Assembly (NCBI GenBank): GCA_903813345.2
Contig: CAIIXF020000006.1
Coordinates: 40,124,848-40,188,847 of the forward strand
Direction of reading: 5' to 3'
Source of the DNA: Owenia fusiformis
Taxonomy: Eukaryota > Annelida > Polychaeta > Sabellida > Oweniidae
Length of the DNA stretch: 64,000 nt
The first letter of the stretch is position 1; every line of letters starts with the position of its first letter. The notes beneath the pieces were generated by a model. The model made no database searches. It saw only the letters and a program-made list of their open reading frames with translations, and was not told the origin of the DNA. Shown here one piece after another: positions 12,420 to 25,593 of this stretch. A program made the translations under genes and the position numbers.

Positions 12420-15060
12420 ACGTATCCGCATCCGGCCGTATCTCGTTACATTTGTCTTCGAATTTTCAACTCATTGCATTTCACTGACGCACTTTTATCC
12501 CAAGATAGACTCAGGCTATTTCAAAGGAATTAGCTCCACACGACAATACAGTGTTTTGACCTATATCTTACCGATCAAATTATATGTCACGCTCTTTCAT
12601 TGATTTAAAAACGTATGTCGATTGAGTTTAATCCATAGAAAGTGACACAAATATATAATTTATGCAATAAAAGTACATTCTCCTGTTTTGTATGGAAAAT
12701 CAACGAAAAATACATTATGTAAAAAGATATATTGGCATTGCTTTTCTGGGATTCATTGAACAACAAGAGACAACCTCATCAGAGATTGCACTATTTTTGA
12801 ATACAGGTAGGTACCAAACCTATAGCATCCCGATAATGTGCACAGATATGTTATTATACCCTTTGATTCAACCCAAAATCAACTGATATACCAATATTGA
12901 AATAATAAATGTTTGTATCTTAACCCAATAATACTCCATAACCCGATCGGGCACAGCCCGCAACTCGACATATTTATTAACCATGCAAACACAACCTAGA
13001 TCACCAATCATACAACTGTACAATAGAACATAACCCAACCGTCGAAAACACAACGAACTGTAAAATCAAGACCACATAATTTGGCTCAACTTGATGATGA
13101 ACCAACAAAAGCAATCACAATCCATTGTTCAAGAAACACAAAACAATTTTCCAAAACCAAACAATCAAAACAAAATCAGACAAAAGCAATAAAACACAAC
13201 CAAACTGTAATACCAATATACACAACTAACTTACTCCAATTGGAGACAACGACAATCACATAACACAATCAGACACAACCAGATACCTCTCCTGACTAGC
13301 CACAACCAGCTACCTGGAACCAACATAACACATTCACAATAGAACACAGCCCATTATAAAATTAACATAACCAAAGGGGCACAACCCGATGCTAAACCAC
13401 CAGACCTACAACCATCAAAAGACAACCGACTCTCAAACTGACACAACACAATTCAGTTGAAACCTATACCTATACCTGACAGTAACCCACCATTACACAA
13501 CCAGGCTCAACCAAATACTCAATCGATTAAACCAACCCATCAGAACACAATCAGGCACAACGAATAAACCACTGGTAGGTGGGTTAATTAACTGCATTTT
13601 AGGGGGTCTGAACTTCAATATATGATGCAAATATTTTCTTTGACATGCAAGTACCTTAGGACCATAGAAACAAATTTATCCAAAGACACATGTCAGATGG
13701 CGCTTTATATTTGAAATATTCACATTTTTCAAAATGGCCGCCAAATATACAACGGAGACAATATCTTTGCTTCTATGCATGCTATAATGATATGATTGTT
13801 GCTAAATCTACACTTTTGTTGTTGAAGAATCCATTTAGTAGGGGCTTGCGTCTTGAAAATTAGGAACTTCCTCTTTATAAAAATATGCCTTTTAAAATGG
13901 CTGCCAGAGATGTAACAAAAATGATATATTCACTTGTATGCACGCTACAAAAGTGAGATTGATGTCCAAGTATACACTAATGGGGTGGTAGAATACATTT
14001 GATAAGGTTTCTAGTATTTATCATCCCAACGAAGAAAGTTCAGTGGGGATATAGTGAAGCCCTCCGTCCGTCAGTCAATCCGCCTGTCAGCTCATCGTGT
14101 GTCTTATGTATAATTTTGCAATTATTTTCAAATTCCTTCAAAGTATGGCTATATTATACTCAATTAAATTGAAGATGGTGTAATTTTTATGATTCGTTCC
14201 TCAGAAAATTCAAAATGTCCTAGACCAGGAGTTAGTTAGCATGGGAGATGTGGTTTTTAACTCAGCACATTTCAAACTTTTGAATTGTTCTAATTGAGAA
14301 AAAGCAATATCAACGTTTTACAAAATAAACTTAACATTTATAAAAGTGCCAAGGTGGGATCCTAATCCATACTTTTCCAGAAAGCTGGATTGATATTTTA
14401 CAATCATTCGGACTTCACTTAAAAGAAAACACATTGTATTAATAAAAAAACACTGTATTTTTGGCCAGAAAGTATTCATGGTGAAATATATTGCCGTTAA
14501 AATCTTAAAATCTTAATCTCTTAAATATTCAAACGATAAAATAAGAATATTTTTCTCAATATGACTATAGTCAGTGCTGTATGTGTACAATAGGCATTTT
14601 TCAAAATGGTTGCCAATCAACAACAAACTTAACAGTTGGTTAATTGGCTAGGGACCTTTTTACATGCTAAGTCGGGATTAGTGGAATACTCGGTAAACAG
14701 CGGTACTATCATTGATTTTGTCAGAGGAGATAAAGAGAGTTCTGCAATACTGTCATAATTTGTTGCCCTTGAGATTTTCTCTAACCAGAAGGTTTCTGCC
14801 CTTTCTAACCACAGGTACGTATGTATGTTTGTCCCGGATGGTTTCTATCTATCACATTTCTCTCTTATTTATGTTATTAGAGAGATTCTGGTATTTCTGT
14901 TGAATCTGAGTTAAAATAACATTGAAGGTTAAATACAATTTTGCTCTGTTAAGGCGAAGATAATTTTTTTAAGACTCATATTAATCCAATGAAATAGATT
15001 TTACACTCCCAAAAATGTAGATTCTATAGCCAATTTTATGAAATGTTATACCCAGAAGCA
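12420..15060. other. Intergenic: AC-rich low complexity and diverged tandem repeats, no gene seen
   Basis: About 13020-13560 is strongly A/C-skewed ('acacaacc'-type) simple sequence. About 13620-13960 holds two diverged copies of a unit ending in 'aaaatggc(c/t)gcca'. At 14020-14110 'tcatcccaacgaag...ggggatatagtgaagcc...tccgtccgtcag' is a diverged terminus of the repeat family also seen at 52.65 kb. I find no coding sequence. Confidence 0.55.
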
Positions 15061-15079
15061 ACAAAAAGGTTTAGCAAAG

Positions 15080-15450
15080 ATACAATTTTTTTAGCAATGA
15101 TACAATCTTTGTTAGCAAAGATACAATCTTTGTTAGCAAAGATACAATCTTTGTTAGCAAAGATACAATCTTTGTTAGCAAAGATACAATCTTTGTCAGC
15201 AAAGATACAATCTTTGTCAGCAAAGATACAATCTTTGTTAGCAAAGATACAATCTTTGTTAGCAAAGATACAATCTTTGTTAGCAAAGATACAATCTTTG
15301 TTAGCAAAGATACAATCTTTGTCAGCAAAGATACAATCTTTGTCAGCAAAGATACAATCTTTGTTAGCAAAGATACAATCTTTGTTAGCAAAGATACAAT
15401 CTTTGTTAGCAAAGATACAATCTTTGTTAGCAAAGATACAATCTTTGTTA
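15080..15450. repeat. 21-bp palindromic minisatellite, about 18 units
   Basis: Unit 'ttagcaaagatacaatcttt(g)' with a 21-bp period and a T/C variant (ttag/tcag). Each unit contains CAAAGAT-aca-ATCTTTG, an inverted repeat with 7-bp arms. Because 21 is divisible by 3, the array is open on both strands: the plus frame reads AKIQSLL and the minus frame TKIVSLL. These are by-products of the repeat, not evidence of genes. Confidence 0.9.
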
Positions 15451-15949
15451 GATTTTTAGATGTGTATATTTCCAATATAGAGCGAAAACTATTATCTTGA
15501 ATCTATTATAATTGATTCTTCCCATAAATATAAAATTGTGACACCAATCCTATCAGTGTAGGATGTTCAGATGTGAAGATATCATATTTGTTTTATATCT
15601 GGTGGCCATTTTTAGAAACGCATAAACTTTTATCAGCCCTTCGGGCTGCGGGAAATATACTGAGGGAAAGATGAACATGTATTCACCTCAATAGAATGGA
15701 ATATTTGGTATATATTTTCATCAGGCAAGCGTTTTAAATTGAACATAAACAAATTTATTATATTAATTGAATATTTAAAGATTATATTTACCTTTCACTG
15801 TCTCAATTTCGAACTTGTGTGAGCTCATGACATACAAATCTTCGATATTCAAAAACATTTACACAATGCATCTTAAATCACATATTTGATATTGGACTGG
15901 ACTAGATTATAAAATGGACTATTCCTGATGGAATTTACATCATTTTGCC

Positions 15950-16230
15950 GTAAGTCTTAATACATACATTGGGAGCATAAATCTAATTTGTAAACATCCA
16001 CCCTTTGGATTTCTGTTTCTCGCCCTTCCTGGGTTGAAACATAAATGGTAGATATGCTGCCTACAAACTTGAAGTGAAGGCTCCAAATGGTTACCGCCTT
16101 TTCAACAACAAGCCTCTTATTTTGAAGCTAAGAATATATAAGCACAAATGCCAAAGGGAAGGGTGACTAAAAACTTTAAAGAAACCCAACAAGAGGTAAA
16201 CAAATGATTGCTTTTTATTTATTGCTTATT
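15950..16230 (+). repeat. Diverged repeat shared with 2845-3120
   Basis: Counterpart of 2845-3120, ending where the homology with the gene 1 promoter region begins. Either an interspersed repeat or the 5' part of the duplicated gene unit. Confidence 0.5.
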
Positions 16231-16346
16231 AGAGCTGATCTGACCATTTTTCTATCAAAACGTCACTATTAAACGTTAAATTCAACTTAGATACTTAAAA
16301 GGCCTTGGACTTCCGCTTCATAGTCCGATATAATTAATTATTTTGC

Positions 16347-16444
16347 TGTTTGCCTCTTTGCCAACTGAAAGGTGTTGTTCGAAAATACGAAATGTACTTA
16401 GTTATCTTATCTTTGGTCGTATCTAGTTTTTTATTATAAATATG
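16347..16444 (+). promoter_or_regulatory. Core promoter of CBM14-olfactomedin gene 2
   Basis: A TATA box (TATAAATA, 16435-16442) lies about 110 bp before the start codon. The block 16347-16426 is identical to 5893-5972, including the double GATA motif. Weaker similarity to the gene 1 flank starts at about 16235 ('ctgaccatt...aaaacgtcac(t/c)attaaacg'). Confidence 0.7.
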
Positions 16445-16549
16445 GGGCGGCACTTCACCTTCTGTTTTATATTACTCAATCGCTTTCTACACCGTGGTAA
16501 CTTATACATCTGCTTTTTGAATCTCAATTTCAATTAATGCTCAATAACC

Positions 16550-19500
16550 ATGATGAGGTGTACCGGTGTGTTGTTTTTAGGTAAGAAACCATTTGTATAA
16601 TTAAGAAATTTTGGTGATATATTTTAATTGTATCTGGGCTACACGCACCTTTACCTGTAAAATGGGCTACCAGTACCTATATGTAGTCTGTTTAATTCAA
16701 CAAAAACGTTAAACGTTATTTTAAAATGGAGTAATGCTTAGGAAAGCCTTTGTAAAATCATTACACAATCAACCAAAATTAAATATCACATTTAGATTGG
16801 GGAGCAGTTGTAAGTTTAGTGTATTCAGAAGAACAAGACGTTAACTAAATTAGAAATCCATTGATCTTTTCAACGGTTAAATTTTGTGAATTTACTAATT
16901 ATTAAGGATTTTCGACTCAGTGCATTGTTTGCTGAATCTTGCCATGAAATTGTTGTTTCCAAATCTTTGCATGATCGCATAGCGGGAATGAAAAGTTAAG
17001 GAAACAACGCCTGGCTGGAATAAAGCAGCTACAATGCATTGAGTCGCTTAATTATTTTCACACGTTGCAAAATGTTCTCTATAAAATCACCTAAAAGATA
17101 CAAAATCACTAAAAGAACATATTTTCAATGAAACTTTTTGGAAGTGTCAAGTATTGGCAAAATATCAAGACATCTCCTCACCTTGGTAACCATGCACAAC
17201 AAATGCGTAATTGATTATCTCACGCAGTGCTGTCATTCAGAAATACTCTGTTCGGATTGGCTGGAATCGGACAAACTTTGTCTAGCCATGTATGAATATT
17301 AAATGATAAACGGTCGTTCCTCTTTATTTTTAGCCATATGCTTGGTTGGTGCAGTTTGGGCTCAGAACGCCTGTTCGGGGCAATGCCCTAATGACGAAGC
17401 TGGGAATCCTATCGATGGTGACTTCCCTCATCCATTAGATTGTGAAAAGTTTTGCTCGTAAGTTTCGTTTGGATTTGTTCATCACCACGAGGAAATAAAT
17501 TCAGTTTCACGAAATCTTCAGAATTTCCAGTTACTCTCGTACACGATGATATTTTCAGAATTTTCAGTTACTCTCGTACATACATTTTTACGCATAACCC
17601 CTACTTACACCAAAATAATTCTTAAATCGCTTTTAAATTGTTATAAATGAGTTACAGCGTGAATGGACGCAATCAATGTTTCGGACAATTTCGAACATCT
17701 GGATAACCTTCCCGTCCTACCACGTCCACAAAGTTCTTAAAAAGACCGTTTAATTGTAAACATGTAAATTCAGTTTGCATACCACACTATCACACCGAAC
17801 TAGGGGGTTAAACGAGGGCTTTGGACGTACTTAGAACCATTTGAGGTCTACTTACAAACTTCATGAACGTACTCGTACTGTTAGGTGCTCCAGAACTTAG
17901 GAATTGCTCCAACATTTCTGGTTGTCGTCACATTCTTCAATCAGAACGAGTGTAACGCGAACGATCGAACGAGTTATTAATCCTAATGTGTACAGGGGGG
18001 GGGGGGGTCGGATTATTTCCCCCCTTGTATTTCTCTGCCAAAAAAACTATTTTTATAACCGTGATATCGTAGTACCTATAGCTACAGACAAAATATCATT
18101 TTTTGGTGCAAAAATCGAGGTAATCGGAGGTAATTTGGCTGAGTTTATAGGATGGTGGTAACTTGGAATTTTTTCAGAAATTGCTTGAAAATCACACATA
18201 TTCATAGAATAAAAATACAAAAGATGGGTATTTTACCATATTCTGGATATAGACTATATGGTATAGTAAATACCCTTTCAAACAAGCCATGTTACAAGGT
18301 AATCTGGCTTTTATTGACTGAGAATATTATATTGTGGTCCGCGACTTGCGTTTCGATCCAAATAATTTGAGTAAGAAATTGTTTTTTTCAAAAGCTAGTG
18401 ATCATATATCCACGAAATTTTTTCTGTGCGGTCCTGGACATGTTTGTCAGATGTCTGCAAAACCACATAACCATATCTTTAATTCCTTTGTAGAAATGAT
18501 TTTTTGTCTTCCCTACCCCAAGATATTTCCGTTTTTCGGCTATTTTTAGTCATTTTCCAAACTTGAAAATATATATGCAACAAAATATTACACAATGTCA
18601 ATTATTTGAAGTATGTAACAAACAAGTGGGTAAGAGTAAATTGTGTGTTTTTTTGAGGAAAACGATGTTTCAGTCATTTTGGGTGGCTTTATTTATTTTT
18701 AAAGATTTTTCATCAATCAGTAAATATAGAGTCAAGCACATATTTTGATTATTTACAAGTAGAAACCTATGGCATCCATTATAAGAAGCAAAATAAACCA
18801 TGGAAATATGTCAATGCTGCAACTTCAGGCTCAAATACGCTTATTTCAACCCGCGACATTGCGTTTTCGCTAGTATGCACTAAAACCAAATTTTCTCAGC
18901 TAAAACTTTTTACATTGTATTGTCCTATGATATTATTAAAAAATATATATATCTTATAGGTCCTGGGCTGTGATTTGTCTCCGATCCCTCCATTTTTCTA
19001 AATTTCATTTCGTCCAAATTACCTAACGGTGTTTACCTGGATCTAGGAAAGGTATTTACCTTTATTTTGAATGACCTACTATAGGGGTCATCTGAACCAT
19101 ACCCTTATGTTATAAGATCGTGTGACAGTGTACTTCAAACGAGATGACCTAATAGACTACGAACTAGATTGCCTCTAGTCCCTTCTTGAGATCGGACGCG
19201 TAAACGACGATGTGCAATCAGATATCAAGTACCGTCCGTGTGCACACCGATAATGGAGACTTTCAGCTTACAATGTTTTCACAGCGAAACCGTGAACGCA
19301 AAGTCCGTGAATCAATAGTTATACCAGGTACCTGTATAGCGCGCGTACAAAACAAGCGCTAATTAGTCTACTTTAGATTAACCCCGACGCTGCTTCAGTT
19401 TCGTGTTTAGAACGAAAGATTTGCAATTTCACGTTGGTGTCAACGGGAATCATTATACTCATGTCTGTTCAATACTATGCTGGCAATTTTGATGGCGATG

Positions 19501-21944
19501 CCTTGCATATGCTTCTGAAGAAAATGATAATTTACAATATAATCAGAAAACAGTTTCTGTTATGCCTGAGTCACATTTGCTTTGATTCATCGGCCGGCAC
19601 CAGGCCAATTAAGTATTTCATTCAATACTGAATTCAGTTATCGGTTTTGAACAAAATACTCAATCGGCCGGGTGCCGACCGATAAATTGGAGCAAATGTG
19701 ACCTACAACATAGATATTATTATGCATATTGTGATTTATCATGATACTATTGGTTGTCGAATGAACTAAGGTTTTAAAGAATTTTAGAATTGCTTCAATT
19801 GATATTTTGGTTTTTACTTTTGAGGAAAGTTGAAAACTCAATAAATCAATTAAGTTATTATTGTGGAAAACTTTTCACTTAATCTAAAAATGCTATAAAA
19901 GAGAAGGAAATGAATGTCATTTGAGGTTTAATATGGAAATCTCTTAAACCACACTAAAACGAGAATTTCAAAGTTATATAAACTCCTATATTGCAATTCT
20001 TGTTTGTTTTTTTAGTTGTAATAGTGGCGTAGGAACCGAGCTGACTTGTCCAGATGGTTTGGTTTTTGATCCTGTCTTGAACATGTGTAATTGGCCAGAG
20101 GTGACCAATTGCACACGTATGTATACAAAAAAGAATAAATATTGTATACGATGCAGGGGCGTAGCCAGCTTTCAGTCAGGGGGGGTGCGATCGCCGAAAA
20201 TTTTTCAGTTTTCGGTCAGGGGGGGTGCGATTTTGCCATAAGCAACACAAAAAATTAAGATTTCTTTTGAATTTTACAAAAATTGATGCAACTTCCTTCA
20301 AAATTGAGCTAGAAGCTTCAAATAAAAAGCATTTTAAAGCTCTTTTCTACCTCTATCCAATGGTCATATTTTGAAAGGTTATGGGGGGGGGGTGCGATCG
20401 CACCCATCGCACCCCCCCCTGGCTACGCCCATGCGATGTATACACTCCCCCACTAATTTAGCAACCGGAAGTCCACTGGGGATATAAAAGATATTGAATT
20501 TATCATAGATTTCGCCAACAAACTTATATGGGTTGCGCATATAATGTATGTTTCGTTTTATGCAGTGCGATATTGTGTAAGATATCTTTATATATGATAT
20601 GTAAAACATATTAAAATAGCAAGTGATTTTCAACAGTAGTCACGTGGAATTATATTCTTTAGTCAAGACTTAGTCCAGTGTAATTTTGATTCAATATATT
20701 CCAAGAAAATATTATAATGGTGAATTAGACACCAACAGTTTGTTATTCAATTAATGTGATGTCCCTTGACAAAAACTCAACATTTGGAGCATCGTTTTCT
20801 CTTCGCACCTTTTTGTGACATTTCTTTACCTTTGCTCATGTTTGCTCAAAAAATTTACACGTCAATACAACCATGAAATTTTAAAATGAACACACGATGC
20901 GCATGTGTGAATTGCCATTCACTTTTCCACGAGCTGATACATAAGACGTAGTGTAGATATCGTGTTATTCGATCAATTCATTAAATTTAATACAATTTAC
21001 CCGAATATAAATATAAATAATTCTCGATGAATACCTGTGACACTTTCACTTTAGAAAACGAATGCCCAAGAACTGTCTCTAACCTCACTCGAACGTACAC
21101 CTACGCCCAGTTCGGTATGATTTGGGGCGCCTGGATGAAAGACGATTATGTCCTTGCTGATGGAGTCCGTGTTTGGCTTATTAATGGTATCAACAGCGCG
21201 GAACTTCTGGAGTTTGCCAATGAGTTAGACTACACAAATGGCATCATCAACAGAATTATCACACTTCCGTTCAACTGTGCAGGAACAGGTCACGTGGTCT
21301 ACAAGGGCGACCTCTATTGCAATATTTATGCAACAAGAAACATGCTCCGCTATGGTATCGACACACAAGCCAGTGAAATCAAAGAGCTTGTCGGCGTGGG
21401 TGTTTCAGCTTTGGATGAATACGACTGGGGATACAAGGCGTTCACGGACGGAGATTCTTCGTGGGGTTCCGGGGCTTTTGTTGACTTTGCCGTTGACGAG
21501 TACGGCCTCTGGGTAATCTATTCGAGTGATGCCACATTCAATAAAATAACAGTTTCCAAATTCGACGATGAATTCAATCTCACCGACACTCAAGCGACCA
21601 ACTATGATAAAGTCTTGGCTGGGAATGCATTCATTGCATGCGGAATTCTTTACGTTGTCCAAGCCAGCTATGGAGACTTCTCTGGGTCAAACAACAATTA
21701 TATTCGCTACACATATGACTTTGCCCTTGATAGAGAAGCACATCTTGGTCCTTTGGATATCCCATTCCCTACCATTGATAGGTCGTGTATGGTTGGTACC
21801 ACAAGTGTCAACTCATTCTATTCCCGGGTGAGTTACAGTGCACAGGACGAAAAGATTTACGCCTGGAACTGTGCCTTCCATGAGCGCATAGATGTCGCAT
21901 TCTCTCTTCAGGATGAATCCATCGTTGGACTATATGCAGATTAA
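16550..21944 (+). CDS. Secreted chitin-binding (CBM14) and olfactomedin-domain protein, copy 2
   Basis: Coding exons 16550-16580, 17334-17457, 20016-20116 and 21055-21944 give 381 aa. Phases are 1, 2, 1 as in copy 1, and exons 1-3 have the same lengths. The signal peptide runs MMRCTGVLFLAICLVGAVWAQ; the second ATG (16553) aligns with the copy 1 start, so either may be used. CBM14 spans about residues 24-80 (ACSGQCPNDE...CEKFCSCNSG...TCPDGLVFDP...CNWPEVTNC). The olfactomedin domain follows to the end, with GTGHVVYKGDLYCN and FAVDEYGLWVIY. It is about 93% identical to copy 1 in the propeller but only about 71% over exon 2. The role is inferred as a chitin- or matrix-associated secreted protein. 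Confidence 0.88.
19563..19713. mobile_element. Foldback MITE, copy a (second copy at 25594-25733)
   Basis: Termini 'gcctgagtcacatttgct' and 'agcaaatgtgacc' are inverted, as are the inner GGCCGGCACC and GGGTGCCGACC segments. The whole element is a palindrome of about 150 bp. It lies in intron 2 of gene 2. Confidence 0.7.
20154..20433. mobile_element. MITE with CAGGGGCGTAGCCAG termini and 5-bp target duplication
   Basis: The left end CAGGGGCGTAGCCAG and right end CTGGCTACGCCCATG are inverted with one mismatch. They are flanked by CGATG at 20149-20153 and 20434-20438. Internal G-runs are mirrored by C-runs. Termini and a 5-bp duplication suggest a hAT-like (hAT5-type) non-autonomous element. 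It sits in intron 3 of gene 2. Older copies lie at 37430 and 42251. Confidence 0.75.
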
Positions 21945-22001
21945 TAATGGGACATATCGTTATTCTTTGTAATATTTTTATTTAGTTCCGTGAGAAGAAT
22001 T

Positions 22002-22007
22002 AATAAA
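22002..22007 (+). terminator. Polyadenylation signal of gene 2
   Basis: AATAAA 58 bases after the stop, in a 3' UTR alignable with gene 1. Confidence 0.65.
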
Positions 22008-22009
22008 AT

Positions 22010-25000
22010 AGATTGTGAAGGTATGATGATATTTATTCAGATTGGCTTTAAAACCAAAATGGAAAATGTACAACATATCATAAAATAAATTACAGTATTC
22101 TAAGCATTAACATAATATTGTGGCGGATATAATATAATGTGTATTGAACATGACAAAAAAGACAGAAACGTTCAATAATACATGGTATAACATTTCTAGA
22201 ACGCCTTATAAGCTGGTATCGCCAGACCTAATGTTTACGTACCTGCGCATGCCCAGTTTAATCTTTTAATCTAGTTGTTCACTATTTTTTAGGCTTTCGG
22301 GATGAATTATGTGCGTCATTAGCAGGGAATTAGTAAAAACTAAATCCCTTTCCAAGTTGAAGTATATAATGCTACAGAAAATGATATGAAATAAATTTTG
22401 AATGTATGTTTTAGGTTTCTCAGCTATAAAGTTGACATTATTCGTGATTAGAGACATATTTTGATCCAAAAGCTAGACGTTATTTCCGCAAACGGTATTT
22501 TGAAAAGATGATGAAGACATAGGAAACCCCTTAATTATTGGTTTGAATGTTGCGGTCCTAAATTGTGCTATGGATTCTTCAAATAACAGTCTTACCATAG
22601 ACTAATATGAAAATAACCGGGGCGTACAGTACACACCGGGCGTGTCATGAAATACTTGTTTTTTATAATACTGCGTTGTCAAGGTGACCATCTTCGATTC
22701 TTCTGTTGAAATGATATCTGTCCTCTCGTCCTGGGCTTACAAAATATCGTTTTAATTTTCAGACTATTTTTTTTATTTGCAACGTTCCCTGTTTAAAGGG
22801 TTCCGATTAGCATCCCGTACAAAAACAATATGGCGGCTCCAGGCGAATCAACTGGATCAGTCCATTTTTAAGAAATAAGGGGAGTTCTGTAAAAGCCAGT
22901 TTATTGAAATTGTCTTTGAGATAAAGTAATCCGTTTATAATGATTTTGAAAACGTTATCCAAAGAGTGATTGCGTTCAAAGAATACATGTACAACAGCCA
23001 ATATAAATCCTTGTATTAGAACTGCTTTGTTTCATTTGTAGGATTTTCATATGCCAAGCTGTGTGCTATTACGTTATGGGGAAATTTAGATGCCAATTTT
23101 TCCTTATTATACACAAATAGAAGATCCTGAAATTTCACCCATAAATGTGGAATTGATTTGTCAAAATAAAAATCACCTTTTATAAATGTGTGACGATCTA
23201 TAATATACTTATGCTATATAACAGTTAGAGGTATTGACACAACGACCTCGAACCTGTGAACCCTTGAGTATTATTCCGGGATCGGGCCTTTTATACTAAA
23301 CGGTGAGCAACACCAGAAACGAGCGTTCGATTTGCTAAACGATATGCGTCACCCTTTAAATGCATCCGAACAATCTGAAAATTATTCTATAATCAGTTAA
23401 ATATAATCATTATAATCATCAATGAATTAAACAAGATGATGAAATATAAATCAGATAGATATATATAGATGGAAACATGATCATAAACCAACATTCAAGA
23501 AGACTTTGAGAGATGACAAAACAAAACAAGTAACAAATACAATGGAATATACATGAATACGGAAACACCCAAACAATGACATTTGCAAGATAATGAGCGA
23601 TGGGAACTTATAATTATAATCAAAACAAAAATCAAAGGACGTGTCATTAAATGAAACGTAATCAAAGATGAGCATCTCGACGTGCGTGTAAGAGGCACAA
23701 ATGTGATGATTTTCATTCCAAGGACAATATTTCAAGGTGACAAGGTGACCACCGATAGGTGGCTAATTAAATGACATCTCGAGAACATGACAAGTTGCAA
23801 TCCGACTAATAACTGTGAAGAACACGTCAAAACCATTTATTCAAATATTTTTCCCTAGGATTATGCAACTTTTTACGGCTCAAACTCTACACTAAAAAAA
23901 CGTGAATTTCAATTTTAGATCTACCACAACCAGATATTTGAAAATCAAGGGTTGTGAGTCTCAAACGACACCGTTTCAAACTTGGCTTTGTGTTGATACA
24001 GAGTCACTCTTGTAAGCAATTTTTGGGTCCCCAGTAAGAAGAAGTGCTTCTCTCACCGCTAGGGACCCAAACGCCTCTAAAAGGAGGGAATCTGTATAAC
24101 TGAATAGAGGGTGGAAGAAACGATGTCGATGATGTCGGAACTAACAATCGCGTGGTTGGAGTCTAGGATGCCTGTTAAGATTAACGTAATTTGTTTGTGA
24201 TTTGGATCTGCTTTTGATATCCATAACATCACACTGAGGCCCCCAAAGAGATCAATATCACCTCCTTAGACCAATAATGTATTTACAATTTCATGAAAAT
24301 GATAAATGTACTTTTATAAAGGAAATTACCATTCTGAATAATTGATACCGTGGATATTAAAATAATGTAAATGATAAACATAACGTACACTTGGCATTTC
24401 CGTTTCCCAAAATTATTACATGAGAAACAATATATATTTTTAAAGGGTTGTTGATAATGAAAATTTTATTCAAAATCAGTCAAATGTAAAATGATGCAGA
24501 TATTGATATTTACCATTTTTCAAGATTACAGCTTCAAAGGCAAGTTGTCAAAGAAAAATGAGCGGTGCTTAGAAGAATTTGCAAATAAAATACCGACAAA
24601 ATCGCTCCGTAGTTATAACAAAAATGTCAAACGATGCCTAAACTGAACAATGGAAACTCCATGGAGTAGCAAATCCAACAGAACAAAATATATCACTCAT
24701 CGTGTAAAGTGCTTCACATCATCTGTTGTTTAGTCTCGTTTCGGCAAAATCTCATTCTCTGGATGTAATCGGATAATTTAATTTATGTCGAGGAAAAGTT
24801 GTTTTTACCAAATGTTCAAGATTTCCAAACGATTTATTTTTTAACTCATAAGCTACTTATTCGCAGGAAAAATGAACCAGTATATGCAATAAAAATGTCC
24901 ATCGTGTTTTTGCACAAGATTGAAATCCCATTATAATCCAAAGCGAAGTCAAAGAACGAGAAAAAGATTTAATTTTGCCTGACTTTGGTTTGATATCCAT
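22010..25000. other. Intergenic stretch without a supported gene
   Basis: AT-rich sequence with only short open frames lacking recognisable domains. At 24030-24070 'gggtcccc...ggggaccc'-like arms form a small hairpin. At 24655-24685 'ctccatggagtagcaaatcc' matches the right terminus of the 52.65-kb repeat family in reverse. Nothing else stands out. Confidence 0.5.
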
Positions 25001-25026
25001 TATCACATTCCGCTTACCACACAGGA

Positions 25027-25236
25027 GGGAGGGGTGCACATCATCTTGTAAGGTGTGTGTATCACGAACTCAGTTGTTGTTGAAACTAAACTTATGGGGA
25101 GGGGTGTACATCATCTTGTAAGGTGTGTGTATCACGAACTCAGTTGTTGTTGAAACTAAACTTATTGGGAGGAGTGTACATTATCTTGTAAGGTGTGTGT
25201 ATCACGAACTCAGTTGTTGTTGAAACTAATTGATTT
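25027..25236. repeat. Tandem repeat, 70 bp x 3
   Basis: 'aaggtgtgtgtatcacgaac' recurs at about 25050, 25120 and 25190 with a constant 70-bp period. Units differ by only a few bases, so the expansion is recent. Confidence 0.85.
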
Positions 25237-25593
25237 CCCTTTTGAGGTATAAATAATATATAATCAAATTAGCTCATTATAAATTATGTCCGACATTTTG
25301 ATAGTGTTGATTAAGAAGATTTGTTAATTTCAACTTTCTCACCAATGTCAGGTTCAATTTGTTCGTTATTCTTTTTCCAAGTATGATATACTGTATATCA
25401 CCCTTGTAATTGTAGCATCCTGAGATTGTTACCATGTCTGGCAATTTGAGAGTGTTGATTGTTACTTTTTTTAGTTAAGCCAAGTCCAATTTGCTCTCGC
25501 CATTTTTGTATGAACAATTTAATACCTTTGAAAGTTTAACATACAGAATCACATATTATCTCGTTTTTGAAAGCCAGGGTTTCATTTTTATTT

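Noticed and set aside
15043-15475. Heptad-repeat open frames of 134-138 codons on both strands
   Set aside because: Same reason: palindromic 21-bp array, no promoter or splice context.
22815-22860. ATGGCGGCTCCAGGC in a start-like context
   Set aside because: Stops after about a dozen codons with no consensus donor; no support as an exon.
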